From Saccoglossus kowalevskii (lineage: Eukaryota; Hemichordata; Enteropneusta; Harrimaniidae): a DNA stretch of 22,344 bases. Under the pieces are notes generated by a model. It made no database searches. It was not told the origin of the DNA and saw only the letters and a list, made by a program, of their open reading frames with translations. Both the position numbers and the translations under genes were made by a program. Shown piece after piece: positions 19,534 through 22,344 of this stretch. Each line of letters begins with the position of its first letter. Positions within the stretch are counted from its first letter, which is position 1. The stretch is taken from assembly GCF_000003605.2 (NCBI RefSeq), contig NW_003143796.1, positions 445,884 to 468,227 of the forward strand, read 5' to 3'.

Positions 19534-20105
19534 TTCAATTAAGTTATTGTCAGAAAAGATAATAGTTACGGTTTATATTTGGAGCTGTCACATTACACAG
19601 TAAATAAAATTCAATAATTACTATTGATTAAAATTCAAGCTTTTCCTTCCTTTGCTTGGGTCCGTCGGTAGAAAAAAAGCTGTACTGTAAAAGTCTATCC
19701 TTCTACTTGAATAAGGGCATGGCTGAAATAAATATGCTATGTTTTATTAGCTTGTATATTTGTGTATATTATCCAAATAGTATGGATAAGTGAACTTCAT
19801 ATAATTGTAAAAGTTGAGATTACTTCTACGTGCATTAGATAATGATAGTTGTCATGGAAACGGAGCATGTCCTAATTTGCCATTTCTATGACATGATTTA
19901 GACAGACAAGGATAACGTACCGATAGTATGTTAAATGCCATCTATAGAATTTTAATTTTGTGAGAGACGCATTTTCGTGAGTTAATGAAAAACGTGAAAT
20001 TTTGTAGCAGTGAGAATGTCTTTAGGCTCTTCTGATGGGGAGTCTTTTGTCCAATTTTGTCTCCACAAGTGTTCTAGCAGCAAAAATTCAGCAGTTCACA
20101 TAATA
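19534..20105. other. Unique AT-rich sequence, no gene seen
   Basis: Nothing can be supported here beyond a single 'tactgtaaaag' match to element ends at about 19684. Confidence 0.5.
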
Positions 20106-20310
20106 TACTGTAAAATAACTTTTTTTTGGCTTGGAATTTATTTTCGCTGAAGGAATAATTCAGTGAAAATAAAATCTTATCAAATATACCTTTTTCCCTA
20201 TATTTTACATTCAACTCGTCAAAAATCAGTGAAAATAAATTCCATACAACTCACCCAAAAAGTCTTTTCAGCGAAAGTTAATTCCAGCTAAAATAAAGTA
20301 TTTTACAATA
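20106..20310 (-). mobile_element. MITE-like element ending in TACTGTAAAATA, family 1, copy C
   Basis: The ends 'tactgtaaaata' and 'tattttacaata' are inverted repeats with one mismatch. The reverse complement aligns with copy B over 'tgtaaaatactttattttag', 'gactttttgggt', 'tgtatggaatttattttcac', 'aaggtatatt' and 'ttcagcgaaaata'. It is about 205 bp, non-coding and opposite in orientation to copies A and B. Confidence 0.85.
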
Positions 20311-21884
20311 CTGCACATGTACATTTTAAACAACTATGGTTCAAACCCTTTAAAAACTAAATTGTGTATGCTAAATTTCTTCAAGTAAACAGTCACAGGT
20401 ACTATCATAGCAAAATTTCAGGAAATTCGTATAACAAATAATTTCTTATTTAGTCTGCTTTTCATTCAGAGTGCTGGATCATTACTCTATTACCTTATTA
20501 TTTTGTTAACAATTTCTATAAATAATTTTTTGCAGAATTAATCTTCTTGTCATGATTTTGTGTAAATTACCTGTTGAAAGAAAGTTAATCCAATTATTTG
20601 ATTAGTGTTAGTGAATTTTCAGCGAGACAGTTATTACTATGGGACAACATAAAAAGATTGATGTAGGATATGAAAATTAATTCCTTAATTTATGTGTCTG
20701 CATAATAAATAACTTAATTTCCATGGTAACCCCTCCCCTCTTTTCTTCCAATTAAGTCTTTACTATTGATTATCAGTTACAAATTTTATCTGATTTTCAG
20801 GAATAATGCAACACTATCATTCTTTATTATATTAAACATATCTGTTTTAATTTAAAAAGTGGCAGGACACACACGATAGGCTAAAAACAGCAAAATGCAA
20901 AATAAAAGGGACTAGTAGTAATCATCACTATAGTAAAATAAAACCAAAATAAAACAGGACTTAGCTTAAAAAAGGGTGAACACGACTTTTTGAATGGGCA
21001 AGCCAATTCTTCTTCAGGTGAATGATTAAAACAGCTATGAACAACTTTAAAGCACAGAACTTGGGTTTATTATGAACAAGGACTCATTAAAAAATAATTA
21101 GATTTTGTTGGATTTGACCACATTGCCAATTGCTGATTAATGTGTTATCACAGTTGATGCATCACTGTGTGTTTAGTACAAAACCAAGGGTGTATGTGAT
21201 GCATACATTGCATGGAAATACATTTACAAGACATTTATATGCACTCAGTGTGGTGACTAATGATTCAAACTAAAGTGAATGTGACTCAAAAGTAAAAATA
21301 ATGTCATACATGTGACATTTCATTCTACAAGGATGAAGAAAATGAAATAATAATATGAGGTCATTGTACTCTGTTTGAGGATAATATGGAGTGAAAATTT
21401 GTGTTTTCTGTTGTAGGACATTTTACTAATGGTTCCCATGGGAACAATACAGCTAAACATTCTACATAGTACTTTTCTAAAAGTATTAAACAAATTTTAG
21501 TAATTTTTTGGATGACAAAATGTCTTTTCATCATCATTAACCATTGCTAAATTTCCATTTTATGCTTAAAAGTATTACTTGACAGTGACAGTCTACAAAC
21601 TGCGATGAATACGAAAACAATAAAATATCCTCACTGCGATAGGTGTCAACAATGCTTGAGAAGCGTACATGTACATTGTATTTTTACCTGCACATTAATA
21701 TTCTAGTTTCATCTGTGGTTACTGTTCATAACTGTTATTTTATTGTCATTAAACTTCCAAAAAAAAAAATTTTTGATTAAACTGTTTTATTTATTTCTGA
21801 AAATGTGACAGTGAGATTTTTTTTGGCTAAAATATTTTATGGCACGCAATTGAAGATATCATTACTTTGTCAACAGAGGGCGCT
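20311..21884. other. Unique AT-rich sequence, no gene seen
   Basis: Short acceptor-like sites ('ttttcag' at about 20631 and 20801) are followed by frames of about 18 codons without homology. I see no RNA gene or strong repeat. Confidence 0.55.
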
Positions 21885-21896
21885 GTGCATTGGCAA
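21885..21896 (+). promoter_or_regulatory. CTCF-core-like 12-mer, inverted copy of 3372-3383
   Basis: 'agagggcgctgt' with upstream 'tcaac' fits the CTCF consensus core fully and the flanking CCASY in three of five positions. It sits just before a MITE-like element starting near 21898. It could instead be a conserved scrap of a repeat. Confidence 0.25.
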
Positions 21897-21897
21897 G

Positions 21898-22089
21898 AAC
21901 TGTAAATGCATTATTTATTTTCTGCTTTTTATAGTTTTGCTATTTTCATTGATAAGTGAAATCGCAAAATTTAATTCATGTGAACTTATTGTTTCCCTGC
22001 CAAGTTTGTGAAACTAAAACCCGGGAAAATTGCTCAAAACATCAAAATACTAAAATTAAATGTCAGTCAAAATAATTGGTTGTGCAGTA
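21898..22089 (+). mobile_element. MITE-like element ending in ACTGTA, family 2, copy 2
   Basis: It matches 4767-4946 in the same orientation, with 'catgtgaac', 'aacttattgtttccc', 'ccaagtttgtgaaact', 'aaaaccc' and 'attaaatgtcagt'. It ends in 'gcagta' at 22089. The left end 'actgtaaatg' near 21899 is approximate. Confidence 0.65.
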
Positions 22090-22344
22090 AAGTGAAAACA
22101 AAAAGATTGGCCCACACTTTTGCTGGTGGTGCAAATGCTGATGAGAAACCTAATTGTTTGTTTTTTTAAGTCTTACTACAACTGAAAACAGACCGGCATG
22201 ATCATTTACCTTGTGAATTGGACGTACTGGCTTTTAAAATGCACGTAATATACCGTATGATCTAAGAGTACTGCATTGTTTATTGTATATGCATTAAATG
22301 TGGTACACACCTTGCACAGTAACTTCTATAAAGTGTGTGAAATT
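22090..22344. other. Unique sequence to the window edge, no gene seen
   Basis: No supported features. Confidence 0.5.

Larger units (their letters stand above)
2053..22344 (+). other. Presumed large intron (at least 20.3 kb) of the PDZ-protein gene
   Basis: No second exon with PDZ or other recognisable coding content follows the donor at 2053. I tested several plus-strand 'ttttcag' acceptors (10674, 13505, 14971, 15870, 17587, 20631, 20801) in the phase this exon demands. None gave a frame resembling the continuation of an MPDZ-type PDZ domain. The sequence could also include the 3' part of the gene and intergenic DNA if small exons escaped me. Confidence 0.5.

Noticed and set aside
1-22344. 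CRISPR arrays, operons, bacterial promoters, rRNA genes
   Set aside because: The tandem repeats have no unique spacers of constant length, and the sequence is eukaryotic in character. I saw no rRNA-like segment.

Overview
The window looks like nuclear DNA of a marine invertebrate, most likely a mollusc or another lophotrochozoan. It is AT-rich and exon-poor, full of short inverted-repeat elements and tandem repeats, and carries one spliced exon with consensus GT/AG borders. The taxonomic call is inference from the repeat style and the invertebrate-like PDZ exon; no marker gene is present.

The only coding segment I recognise is a 196-bp internal exon at 1857-2052 (+). It encodes most of a PDZ domain most like one domain of the multi-PDZ scaffold family MPDZ/PATJ (MUPP1/INADL), proteins of the Crumbs/tight-junction polarity complex. 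No further exon of this gene was found, so 2053-22344 is best read as a very large intron (at least 20.3 kb) or as intron plus downstream sequence.

Layout: 1-1480 is a G-rich minisatellite of 28-30 bp units with a higher-order period of about 146 bp. After the PDZ exon come unique AT-rich DNA, an AAAT-type microsatellite (4520-4660) and a dense set of short elements ending in TACTGTA (4767-4946, 5072-5235, 6614-6780, 7217-7386, 15985-16196, 20106-20310, 21898-22089). Other dispersed families are an inverted pair at 5792-6018 / 14664-14873, a family with 'gatctcagt.atgcatgga' blocks at 9355-9905 and 19020-19400, and a 16-bp inverted match at 10152-10167 / 10947-10962. At 13330-14093 a (TCTG)n tract is followed by a very regular 28-bp minisatellite that is open in all three forward frames. 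A decayed, 5'-truncated LINE reverse-transcriptase fragment lies on the minus strand at 16249-16966, with the catalytic YADD region deleted. A tRNA-like segment flanked by a 9-bp direct repeat lies at 19451-19533.

No genes work together here in the operon sense. The window shows one scaffold-protein exon followed by an intron colonised by small non-autonomous elements. Apart from the PDZ exon, the open frames of 60-180 codons are best explained by tandem repeats, transposon remnants or chance.
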